This document shows positions 48,301 to 57,230 of a DNA stretch of 64,000 nt, piece after piece. The translations under genes were made by a program, and so were the position numbers. This DNA comes from Ovis canadensis. Taxonomy: Eukaryota > Chordata > Mammalia > Artiodactyla > Bovidae. Numbering within the stretch: the stretch's first letter is position 1; each line of letters opens with the position of its first letter. The notes under the pieces were generated by a model. The model was given only the letters and a program-made list of their open reading frames with translations. It did not search any database and was not told the DNA's origin. The stretch is taken from positions 121,232,501 to 121,296,500 of the forward strand of contig NC_091248.1 in NCBI RefSeq assembly GCF_042477335.2. Reading direction: 5' to 3'.

Positions 48301-51300
48301 TATAGAAGCACTGTAATTTTATCAAAAATAGATCTCAAGATCCTATTTTAAGCTATGCTGCTTTCAGAAAAATTCCCCCAAATGACTAACCCCCATTTAT
48401 TCAGTGGTTTAGTCTTATTAAATTCAGTTACAGAGCCTTTCTATTCTTACTTTGGACTTTGTTGTCTTCTGTTTACTGATGTAATAACCTCGGTTTAGTT
48501 CAAAATGCTCCTGAGTGTCAAACCTATACTTTTATTTCCTTGGAGCAAAATTAGCTTCCACTGTTGACATGTTAAATTCTGTTATAGTCAACTCCAGAGG
48601 AGCAGTCATAACTTATATGTATTCTCTGGAGATTATATATTATTGAATTAATTTTGGATATCTTTTATTACCTTAAGATCTCCAGAATTGTGGCTGGGTT
48701 CTGTTTGCTCAGAAAGTATACATGCCCTTTCAACACAACCAGTTTCTCCATTTCCAGTGAAACTGCAGATTTTCAAGTCTTTTATGAAATCTCAGTTATC
48801 TGCAAACAGATATGTTCCAAACAGCAGATGAGTTCTCACATGTTAGCACATCAGACTCACATGGAGGGCTTGTGTGACCTCTCAAAGAGCAACATCGGCC
48901 TCACCCGGGAGTCTGCAGGAAATGCAGTCTTTGCTCCTGGCAAGCTGAGCCTCCACAAGCCTGTTACTACAAGTAGGAGCTGGGTATGGTGCTGTTAGAC
49001 ACACGTGTACTGAAACTGCTCTGCTTTATAGCGCATTCTTCATTATATTTTGGTCAAATTCATAGCAAAATAAACTCATTTTCTCCCTGCTCATCTCAGA
49101 GACAATCTAGACATTTTGAGTTGTAGAGGGAGACGTAATTTACAGTTTGTATCACATTGGTATAATTATGCTATTAGATGTATTATAACTTTCCATTGTA
49201 TAGAGCAAATGCTTAGGAGTGTTACTCATATATGGCAGTCTAGTGCAAGATCAAAAAGATTCTTAAGCTGGACTACAGTGTTTCTTTGGAAAAACAATAT
49301 TGCTACCCTTCATTAGAAGGCACAGTATGAAGGCAGGTCTTTGCAGTATGTGCCAGGCATAGTGATAAGCCCTTTCTATGCAATATCTCGGGGCTTCCTT
49401 GGTGGCTCAATGGTAAAGAACTCACCTGCCAATGCAGGAGACTTGGGTTCGATCCCTAGGTTGGGAAGATTCCCTGGAGAAGGAAATGGCAACCCATTCT
49501 AGTGTTCTTGCCTGAGAAATCCCATGGACCGAGGAGTGTGGCGGGTTACAGTCCTTGGGATCACAAAAGAGTCGGACATGACTTAGCCACTAAACAACAG
49601 CAGCAATGGATGCAGTGTTTCATTTAATCTTTACAAACTCAGAGAAAATTTACTCTTAATTGTCTTCTTACAAAGTGGATATTAGAACCTGTTCTAATTT
49701 ATGAACCCAGGGGTTAAACCTAGGTCTCTCTGATCCACCGGCTCATGTGGGTAGTCATGACTCTGTCCAGAGTCCTCCGTAGAGTGTGTTCTTCTGTGAG
49801 CAAAAGTATTTTTGTACAGATGTCATCGTTGTCTCTGGGAACTTCATTTCTGAGACAGAAAACAGCATAGAAGTACTGCTGTCCTCTGTTGTCATGATCC
49901 TGTGAGCCCGTGGTCACAGAGCAGTTCTTAATGGCTGTTACTTTCTTGTAAGCATGTTACTTACTCATTCACAGTTTACCTGGTGGTCCCCTTTGTGCCA
50001 TTAACGTACAAGGGCACATGTGCTGAAGAAAGAGCTGGTTGATGCCTGGAGAGTGGGTCAAGTTAACTAGCATCTGCATGATTAGCTTCATTAGTAACTT
50101 GGCTTCACTCCAGGAGTTCTTCACATGCGCTTGTAATGAGCCTGTGAGTCATTATATTCAGTGTTTCGTCTAAGTGAGTGTTAGTTGCTCAGTCTTTGCG
50201 ACCCCATGGACTGCAGCCCACGAGGCTCCTGTGTCCATGAGATTTTCCAGGCGTGGATACTGGAGTGGGTTGCCATCTCCTTCTCCAGCGGATCTTCTCG
50301 ACCCAGGGATTGAACCTGGGTCTCCTGCACTGCAGGCAGATTCTTTACCAACTGAGCTAAAGTCATGTAGTTTTCTCGTGCTTACTTAGCTTCTGACTTG
50401 GTAGAAAACACGTTTGATTTTCTAATAGCCTAGGGCTTCAGATACCAAAAGATAGCTTGTATAGGCGCTGACTCTGGGGAGCAACCCTGAAAGGCATCTT
50501 TCTCCTAGGAAATGCAAGAGAAACTGCAGAGTTTTGCCCAGCTCCCGGCTCACCGAGTCACTGACTCCTGCATAGTGGCGCTCCTCTCCCACGGCGTGGA
50601 GGGCAGTGTCTACGGCGTGGACGGCAAACTGCTCCAGGTGCGTGCCGGTCTGTGGCCACGGCTGGTGAACCTGGGCCACACCACCTCCCGCTGCCCGTCT
50701 CTCCAGGGATGGCCGCTGTTTGTGTGTACAGGACTCGGGGGTCCCACTGACCACCAACCCCCTCTTCTCCCTTATTTCTCTCCGGCAGCTACAAGAGGTT
50801 TTTCGGCTCTTTGACAATGCCAACTGCCCAAGCCTACAGAACAAACCGAAAATGTTCTTCATCCAGGCCTGCCGTGGAGGTGAGTGCCCCGGTGGACCGG
50901 CACCTGGGTGTGGCCCCCGGGCAGCCTCCCACCCGCTCTCACTTTCCTATTTGCTCCTCTCAGGTGCTAGCGGACCCCCTGGGCACCTCCTTCTGTTCAC
51001 TGCTGCCACCGCCTCTCTTGCTCTGTAAGTGTCTCCCGACGCATGGGGTGTGCTGGGACTCGGGCCGCCCCTGGCTCTCAGGTGGTCAGCTCTCTGCGCG
51101 CCGCCGCATCCGCCCCCAGGACGCTCTCGGCCAGTGCCTTCGCCTTCTTTGAGGACGCTTCCTTTTTCCCTGTGCTTATTAACCCCGGTGTGCTTTTCTC
51201 ATCGCTCTTTCTGGTTCAGGGTCTGCCAGCTGCTCTGCTTCCTCACCCTCTCACTTGATCCTCTTCCTCTTTTTCTTTCTCCGCCTCTCCTCTCCCTTTC

Positions 51301-54300
51301 TGCTTTCTCCTCCTCCTCCTCTTCTCCCTCACGCCCCGTTCTCGCCTCCTCTCCTCTCTGGGCCCCTCCTTTGTCGTGCGGGAGAGCAGTGTGGAGGCCC
51401 CACGTCAGCCTTTGGCTCCTGCTCTTCCGCGAGCTCCTCCCATCCCTCTTGCATGCACTCTCTTCATCCCTTAAAAAGCCAGGACTCCCTGATTACGCTC
51501 AGAAGACATCGGGTGTGCTTCTCATCACAGAGGGAAAGAGTAATGATTGAAAGCTTGGAACGTGGAGTCATATTCTGCCTCTGCTATTGACTAGTCATGT
51601 GAAGTTATAGAGGAGTTACTCCATGTCCCTCCACCTTAGTTTCCTCAGTGTAAAATGTAGGTAATCACACGTCCTAAGGTCATGTTGTTGTGATGGTTAA
51701 GTGAAGTGGTTCCATGAAAGTGGTTCGTATTAGCTTAGTGCCTGGCTCATGGTAAATCCACAAAATACCAGCTCTAACTGTTATAACATGGTCTGTGCCC
51801 TTAAGAGACTTACAGTTTGATTTAAAGGTCCCTTTGTCCAAAGATTCAAATAGTGTATTTTTTGCATGGGTATAGCAGTATTCTTGCCTGGAGAATCCCA
51901 TGGACAGAGGAGCCTGGTGGGTAAAGACCACAGGATCACAAAGAATCGGACACAACTGAAGTGACTTAGCACACACGCCTAGCAGAGCACAGCAGTGGAA
52001 TACCAGGTAGAGCCTTTCAGGGAGAGGAGGAATGCAGTGTGACAAGCACACCAAGATGAGAAGGATACCCCTTCCCCTGCCCCAAAGCGGGCTGAGCCAG
52101 AAGTATGCCTGGTTCTCCGTCTGCATCAGTCACGTGTAGTGAGATGTGGCTGACCACATGTGACAGATCCTAGTGATCATAAACCTGCAGCCACAGCTGA
52201 GATTTTGGGCTTTCACAGATAATAGTACCGAACTATTGGGAGCACAAGTAAGAAACAATTGGATGATTTTTTTTTTCAGGATGATTACAGGGAGCAGTGC
52301 TGAGAAAAAGAGTATGTGTGAGCAGGAACGTCCTCTTTTTGTGTCCCTGCTGTATCCCCGGGCCCAGGGCACTGCGTGACACATAGTAGCACGTCATAAA
52401 TACTGGCTGAGTAGATGGAAATTCAGTTCAGTTCAGTTGCTCAGTCGTGTCTGACTCTTTGCGACCCCATGGACTGCAGCACACCAGACCTCCCTGTCCA
52501 TCACCAACTCCTGGAGCTTGCTCAAACTCAAGTCCATCAAGTCGGTGATGCCATCAAACCATCTCCTCCTCTGTCGTCCCCTTCTCCTCCTGCCCTCAAT
52601 CTCTCCCAGCATCAGGGTCTTTTCAGATGAGTCAGCTCTTCGCATCAGGTGGCCAAAGTATTGGAGTTTCAGCTTCAACATCAGTCCTTCCAATGAATAT
52701 CCGGGACTGATCTCCTTTAGGATGGACTGGTTGGATCTTGTAGTCCAAGGGACTCTCAAGAATCTCCTCCAACACCACAGTTCAAAAGCATCAATTCTTC
52801 GGCGCTCAGCTTTCTTTATAGTCTCTTACATCCATGCATGACCACTGGAAAAACCATAGCCTTGAGTAGATGGACCTTTGTTGGCAAAGTAATATCTCTG
52901 CTTTTTAATATGCTGTCTAGGATGGAAATTAGTTTGCCTAAGAAGTGGAGCAATAATACAGAAAACAGATACAGGGATATTGTGAGAAAAGAGCCATTCG
53001 TTGATCAATAGATCTGAGACACAAAGGCAGGAAAGGCGTCTCCTTTCTCTTGAAGGACGCATGCAGCTTGGCCTGTTTCCTATAAGAGGCATCACTGGCA
53101 AAGTGAAGTAAACATGTTCATCATCATTTTCTCCTGGGTCAGAGATTATATACAAATACCAGACCTGGGTAGGGAAAGATAGCACCCTCCTGGGCTAAGC
53201 TGAATCTTTCCTTTAAAATCAAATCCTCCAAGGGATGACCAGTAAGCCAGCTGTTCCTTTAAAAGTCTGAGCTCACCTGTCTTCTGCTGTACTTAGTTAA
53301 CATAACTGATGCCTCTAAAAAGGACCCTGCCCTGGTTGACTGGCTCCTAAACTGGAGTGTAAGCTCCATGAGGATGGGGACTTTCTCTTCACTGTATCCC
53401 TCGGGCTTAAAACAAAAACAGTGCTTGGCGTGTGGCAGTTGCACAGTAAATTTTTGTTGGATCAGTGAATCTTGGTCATTTTCTGCACAGACCTTCAAGC
53501 TTCGCTCCCCTTTAAGGCTCTCTTGGGTGTTACTTGGAGCAGGAGATGTAAAGAAAAAGAAAGCTTACATCCTCTGTTACCTTTGGCTTGACAAGCTGTG
53601 TGTCCTTCTGTCTCTTTCCTACCACTCCCAAACAACAACGTCAGAGAGAGAACACGTCTGGGGCTAGATAAGGCCCGGTCAGAAGGTTGGGCGTGTGCTC
53701 AGGGGATGTTGAGCATCTACTGGTAATAGTTGAATAATAGTGTTCTTTTTACATTGTTTAAGAGAAAACAGTTGTTTATCCCAATTTTAAGTGTCTCTTA
53801 AATTTTGTGTGCCAGTTACAACTTGGCTTATGAAATTAATAAATAATAAGTGGTTTAAAAATATCAAAAATACTGTGGAAACAGCTGGTCATGCTTAGTT
53901 TTATAATGTGTTTTTCAAATACATAGAAATTGTGGTTGTGTTTTTCATACAGCATACTTGTAGTAATTATATTTTTGGTTTATTAACTTGTTTCTCTTTT
54001 TTATGTAATAAAACTGTATCAGTATCTTGTCGTGTATTGCAATAAGCAGCACTTTGACTTCCAGGTATACTGATAATTGGACGAGTGAATCGTGGATGCA
54101 GACGGCTTTTCGTTCTGTTTACAAGGAGTATTTGATTGAGCACTTTCCCTGTCTTACAGAGTGGACAAAGCTCAGACCACATGTACGTGCTCGTGCGTGG
54201 GCACCCTCTGCGTGATCAGTGCACACTGGCAGAGGAGAAGGAGTGATGGTGTTTGTTTTCCCTTTTTTTTTTTTAATTAATTCATCAGCCACAGGTTGGA

Positions 54301-55103
54301 GGCAACAGCTGGAAATGGTTTTTCCCCGTCCCAGTTGCAGGGAACTTGGGCTTGCCTGTGACAGGCCCAAGAGAGGTGGGAGGAAATAACGTCTTTGTCC
54401 ACTCTTATCTGCTTTTGTACAGATGAAACCGATCGTGGGGTCGACCAGCAAGATGGGAAGAACCATGACCGATCCCCCGAGTGCGAGGAGAGTGATGCCA
54501 GTGGAGAGGAGCTGCTGAAGACACGGCTGCCCACCCGCTCAGACATGATTTGTGGCTACGCCTGCCTCAGAGGTATTGTGTGTCCCGAGGAGTGATCCCA
54601 AAGGTGGCAGCCTCTGTCACGCAGGGCTCTGACCAGGGCAGGTGTGGGGGAGGTCAGTCCGCTGGGGAGGGTGCCCGTGGCCTTCAGCCGGCGCCCGCTG
54701 CTGCTCTGGTTGCAGGGACCGCTGCCATGCGCAACACCAAGCGGGGCTCCTGGTACGTGGAGGCCCTCACCCAGGTGTTCTCTGAGAGGGCCTGTGACAT
54801 GCACGTGGCTGACATGCTGGTGAAGGTATGTGGGCCCCGCCCGGCCGCGCAGTGTTCCTCCCTCCTGCTCCCTTGCACTGGATTTCAGTCTTCCACCACC
54901 CTTCTGCTTGTGCTGGGATTCTGAAAGCACCTGATTCTCATACCCCGGCTGCTGGGTCTCTGCCTTGGCAGGTGAACGCACTCATCAAGGAGCGGGAAGG
55001 CTACGCCCCTGGCACGGAGTTCCACCGCTGCAAGGAGATGTCCGAGTACTGCAGCACCCTGTGCCGCCACCTCTACCTCTTCCCGGGCCACCCCCCCACG
55101 TGA
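39285..55103 (+). CDS. CASP2: Caspase-2, complete, 11 constitutive coding exons
   Basis: Coding exons: 39285-39358, 42604-42754, 43050-43217, 43379-43460, 44072-44166, 44450-44626, 50509-50637, 50789-50879, 54423-54572, 54716-54825, 54972-55103. All junctions are GT/AG with matching phases; total 1359 nt, 452 aa, equal to human. Caspase-2 is a cysteine protease with a long prodomain, activated on the PIDDosome after DNA damage, centrosome amplification or polyploidy. Order: N-terminal tail, CARD (about 32-118), linker, p18 and p12 subunits. His277 (SHG) and Cys320 (QACRG) form the catalytic dyad. The processing aspartates are kept: Asp169 (HGD|G), Asp333 (DQQD|G) and Asp347 (EESD|A). The start of the CARD reads [11 protein letters not shown] where human has RRILGVCGMHP. 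A second in-frame Met18 (MAADRGRR) is conserved. A 61-nt alternative exon lies in intron 8. Identity is certain; exon limits are read by eye. Confidence 0.98.
40522..40782 (-). mobile_element. CHR-type SINE, perfect 14-bp target duplication
   Basis: Poly-A complement and TATTTATTTATTTATGGC tail side, GTGGCTCCTGGGCTCTAAAG middle, CATTGGCAGG near the head, whose last part is missing. CCAAGGTGATTCTT is duplicated without mismatch at 40508-40521 and 40783-40796, so the copy is fairly young. Confidence 0.93.
40970..41092 (+). mobile_element. BovA 3' fragment
   Basis: AGAAGGAAATGGCAGCCCAC to GAGTTGGACACAATGACTAA with a CAACACAAC end. Confidence 0.85.
41240..41362 (+). mobile_element. BovA 3' fragment
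   Basis: TACTCTTGCCTGGAAAATCC, a (GGAT)n slip at 41280-41291, and AGTTGGACACGACTGAGAGA. Confidence 0.85.
41861..42085 (+). mobile_element. Bov-tA SINE in CASP2 intron 1
   Basis: GGGCTTCCCAGGTGGCGCTA head, CACTGCAGTATTCTTGTCTG body, AGTCGGACAGGACTGAAGCA tail. Confidence 0.93.
44810..45095 (+). mobile_element. CHR-type SINE in CASP2 intron 6
   Basis: GGACTTCCCTGGTAGCCCAG head, GAGCAACTAAGCCCACGTGC, CACAACCACTGAGCCTGAGC and AAAATAAATACATAAAG end. Confidence 0.92.
46398..46703 (+). mobile_element. Bov-A2 SINE dimer flanked by 45-bp direct repeats
   Basis: Two BovA units (heads at 46398 and 46512, AGCTTCCCTGATAGCTCAGT and GGCTTCCCTTGTGGCTCAGC) with the GACTGAGCGACTTTCACTC tail. Both sides carry a similar 45-bp sequence (46353-46397 and 46704-46748). 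Confidence 0.93.
47250..47350 (+). mobile_element. Short tRNA-derived SINE
   Basis: GGGCTTCCCTGGCGGTCCAG, TGGTTAAGACTTCATGCTTC and GGTTCGATCCCTGGCTGGGG with A/B-box-like parts. Confidence 0.85.
49388..49605 (+). mobile_element. Bov-tA SINE in CASP2 intron 6
   Basis: GGGGCTTCCTTGGTGGCTCA head, GAGAAGGAAATGGCAACCCA body, GAGTCGGACATGACTTAGCC tail with CAACAGCAGCA end. Confidence 0.92.
50174..50362 (-). mobile_element. Bov-tA/BovA SINE ~150 bp before CASP2 exon 7
   Basis: Minus-strand copy: GTTGCTCAGTCTTTGCGACC tail side to TTTACCAACTGAGCTAAAG head side. Confidence 0.9.
50964..51024 (+). CDS. CASP2: 61-nt alternative exon of CASP2 (caspase-2S)
   Basis: After the constitutive exon ending QACRG (50879), a pyrimidine tract and CAG precede a 61-nt segment followed by a strong donor, GTAAGT. 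Read in phase it encodes a tail containing [14 protein letters not shown]; the last Leu codon and a TGA are completed by the first bases of the next exon (54423). Size, phase, tail and the stop formed across the junction all match the human alternative exon that gives the short, anti-apoptotic caspase-2S. Inclusion removes the small subunit. The first residues of the tail differ from human, while the distal part is nearly identical. Confidence 0.93.
51182..51370 (+). promoter_or_regulatory. CASP2: Likely In100-type splicing silencer in CASP2 intron
   Basis: About 160-195 nt after the 61-nt exon there is a convincing but unused 3' splice site (pyrimidine tract and CAG ending near 51219). It is followed by a CU-rich tract of about 100 nt (51240-51345) full of UCUU/CUCUCU-type PTB motifs. 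In human CASP2 an intronic element called In100 at this distance has a decoy acceptor beside a PTB site and represses the 61-nt exon. The match is in position and architecture; the function here is inferred. Confidence 0.7.
51548..51775 (+). mobile_element. MIR SINE remnant in CASP2 intron
   Basis: GGAGTCATATTCTGCCTCTG, ACTAGTCATGTGAAG, CACCTTAGTTTCCTCAGTG and TTAGTGCCTGGCTCATGGTA follow MIR order along the full length. Confidence 0.82.
51873..51978 (+). mobile_element. Bov-tA 3' fragment
   Basis: GCAGTATTCTTGCCTGGAGA to ATCGGACACAACTGAAGTGA and CTTAGCACACACG. Confidence 0.88.
52424..52920 (-). mobile_element. BovB LINE tail in CASP2 intron, 10-bp target duplication
   Basis: The complement encodes [20 protein letters not shown] and [26 protein letters not shown] is duplicated at 52414-52423 and 52921-52930. 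It lies antisense to CASP2, between the alternative exon and the next constitutive exon. Confidence 0.94.
53345..53475 (+). mobile_element. L2 LINE 3' end
   Basis: GTGTAAGCTCCATGAGGATG, GGGACTTTCTCTTCACTGTA, CAGTGCTTGGCGTGTGGCAG and AGTAAATTTTTGTTGGATCA are the L2 3' signature. Confidence 0.82.
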
Positions 55104-56334
55104 TGCCAGCCCCGGCCCCCACATCCCACCTCGTCACCGGCCGCTGGGCCTCAGGAGGCGAGGTAGAGCCTCTCTCCCCAGGATGCGCGGCTTCTGTGCC
55201 TCCCCTCAGGGACTGGGACTCCCCTAGGCTCCTTTCTCACACCCACCGTCTCACCGGTGACCTCGGCCCGCCAGCTTCTCCCGTGCGCAGCTCTCCTGTG
55301 GAGCCGGCTCTGGCTGGACTCGTTGCCAGGAGCGTGTGGCCTCCGTTGAGGGACCTGGCGAGCGACACTGTGCACGCGGTACCCTGACGGGGAGAAGGCG
55401 TGTGGGTTTCCTCGATGTTTGTGCTCAGCTCCTGCCCCAGCGCTCTTGGAGGAAGCACCCTGGTAATCGCTTTTGTTCCAGGAGCTGAGATGTCCCAGAG
55501 GTCACACCTCCCATCTCTCCTTTCATGTCCCAGCCCCATTTGTCCCAAAGTGGGAGTTTCAGTTCAACGCAGACAGTTTTCATTTGGTTTCAAAAGGCCA
55601 AGCAGCCTCTGCTACTGTGGGTGGGCCCGGACCTCTGCGTTTGTCCCCTTCGGTTCCAGGAGGTCTCCCCTGGGAAGGACGGCCTTCTCAGCTCAGCTCT
55701 CGGCTCCTTGGGGCTCAGGGAATTCAGCCTTTCAGCGGAGGTCAGAATTTGGATGCCTTGTGTCTGTTAACTTGTTGATCTTTGCCCATGGAAGCTTCCA
55801 AGATCTTTTCATGGGTTGTGGGTGCCCTGAGCTTTGTACCTGAAGTGAGCCTTGCAGGGAGTGTCAGCAGAGGAGATAAGGGTGCTATGCTTGCTCATGC
55901 TTGGCAGTCTGCCACCTTATCCTCGTTTTTCTTCCCGTGAAGTGCCCCTCCTAGAAAAGCTTCCTGGCTGTTATCTCTCTGCTTCCTGTTTCTCCCCTCT
56001 TTACCTTTGTCTCATTCTGTTTACTGCAGCCGCGAAATCGTCTAAAATACAGCTTAATTGGATCGTTTGGCTGCTTGAGGACGTAATATAGTACTTTGTT
56101 CCGGCTTTCTTCTTCCGTATTAAATCCCCTCTGGATTCTATGTGTTATTTCCCCTTCCCATTGTGACTGTCCATTTCAGGGAGGTCAGTGCTCTATATAT
56201 GTTATTTATTAACCCTAGAAACCACCTTTATATGCACTTACATGAAGCCTTCTATTCTTAAAGGCCTTCTTTTGCCATACGACAATCTAATCTCTGTATG
56301 ACAGATTTTGATTTTGGTTTTTAAGTATAAATCT

Positions 56335-56862
56335 GATCCTCTTGCTCCCCTGCTTGGAACCCTTTGGTTTCCTGTCACACCTCTAATCAAATCCAGACTC
56401 CTTCCCTTGGCCTTCAGGGCTTCGTAAGTGCTGATTTCCCTGTAAGCGGCAGCTCAGTGATGCCCTGGGTTTCTCAAACATTCTGAGGTCTTTCCTGGCC
56501 TAGAGTGTCAGACACTCTTCCTGGGTCCGCTGAGCCCTACCCCTTGCCACTCTTGGCCCTGGTGGCTTCTTTATCCTTCAAGTCAGAGCTCAAAGGCCAC
56601 CCTTTTGTGGAAGCCTTCCCAAGCCATTCTATTAAAAATCTAGTGTTGTTTTTAACTTTATTTCTGTCTTCTGTTTAATCCCCTCATTGCACTTATCACA
56701 CTGTATAATCACTCATTATATGCGTGCGTGCTTCACGTGTTCATTCGCATCTCCCCTTTAAACTCCATGAGGGTGGAAACCTTGTCTCGTTCACTAATAG
56801 GCACCCAGTGCCTGGCACGTCATAGCTCTTCAATAAATGTTTGCTGAAGAAAGGAAGCAACC
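56335..56862 (+). mobile_element. L2 LINE 3' region inside the CASP2 3'UTR
   Basis: CTTGCTCCCCTGCTTGGAAC, AAATCCAGACTCCTTCCCTT, GGAAGCCTTCCCAAGCC, AACTCCATGAGGGTGGAAAC and GTGCCTGGCACGTCATAGCT follow L2 order to the AATAAATGTTTGCTGAA end. Same strand as CASP2. Confidence 0.88.
56832..56837 (+). terminator. CASP2: Possible proximal poly(A) signal of CASP2, inside L2
   Basis: AATAAA lies at the 3' end of the L2 copy, where the L2 family normally carries this motif. It could give a shorter CASP2 3'UTR; GT-richness after it is weaker than at the distal site. Confidence 0.4.
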
Positions 56863-57207
56863 CTAGCTAGAGCCCTACTCTTTGACGAAATTTCCCTTTT
56901 GGTGAAAATACCCAGTTTAGTGTTTGTACTCCGTATCCTCCCACGTGTTTTGTTTCATCCACTGGTGTTATTAGCTCCCGAGAATGGAAGTCATGCGCAG
57001 GGCGACTTCCTCTGCATCTCCCGTGGTGCCGGGCACAGCGCCCAGGCTCTGGTAGTTCAGGTGCTCAGTAAACACTCGTTCCATGAGCTGGGGGCTCGGA
57101 GACTCGTTGCCAAGTCCTGCCCTTGGCTCAGTGTCATCTGGAAGTACTTAGGTGATAGAACCTTTCCAGTTCCCACTGCCAGGATTTTGTATTGCCATCT
57201 GGTGCCA

Positions 57208-57213
57208 AATAAA
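57208..57213 (+). terminator. CASP2: Main poly(A) signal of CASP2
   Basis: AATAAA is followed within 20 bp by a GT-rich tract (57231-57250, GGTGTGTGCC and TGATGTCTGT), the classic downstream element. No further AATAAA is seen in the next several hundred bases. Confidence 0.7.
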
Positions 57214-57230
57214 TGCTCATATTTATTACC

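Larger units (their letters stand above)
44627..50508 (+). other. CASP2: CASP2 intron 6
   Basis: A 5.9-kb intron between the exon ending DQTAQ and the exon carrying His277. It contains CHR-type SINE material (44810-45095, 47250-47350), a Bov-A2 dimer with long flanking repeats (46398-46703), and Bov-tA copies at 49388-49605 and 50174-50362. About 47351-49387 shows no repeat or gene that I can name with confidence; part of 48835-48975 faintly resembles an ancient MER5-like element. Confidence 0.8.
51371..54422 (+). other. CASP2: Distal part of CASP2 intron before exon with DETDRG
   Basis: After the CU-rich element this intron holds a MIR (51548-51775), a Bov-tA 3' piece (51873-51978), a BovB tail (52424-52920) and an L2 3' end (53345-53475). 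AT-rich DNA fills 53700-54050 and a poly-T run lies near 54263. No coding exon was recognised beyond the 61-nt one upstream. Confidence 0.75.
55104..57230 (+). other. CASP2: 3'UTR of CASP2
   Basis: From the TGA at 55101-55103 to a strong poly(A) signal at 57208. It is free of ruminant SINEs but includes an ancient L2 LINE tail (about 56335-56862). Length is about 2.1 kb, in keeping with the long 3'UTR known for human CASP2. The end is inferred from the signal and the GT-rich tract after it. Confidence 0.7.

Noticed and set aside
48654-48998. A 114-codon frame in CASP2 intron 6
   Set aside because: No recognisable domain, no splice-compatible context, and it partly overlaps what looks like an old MER5-type remnant.
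51029-51590. Overlapping frames rich in Leu, Ser and Pro
   Set aside because: They are translations of the CU-rich intronic tract and have no similarity to any protein I know.
54556-55387. Long frames on both strands over the last CASP2 exons and 3'UTR
   Set aside because: GC-rich shadows of the true exons; only the + frame with matching splice phases fits caspase-2.
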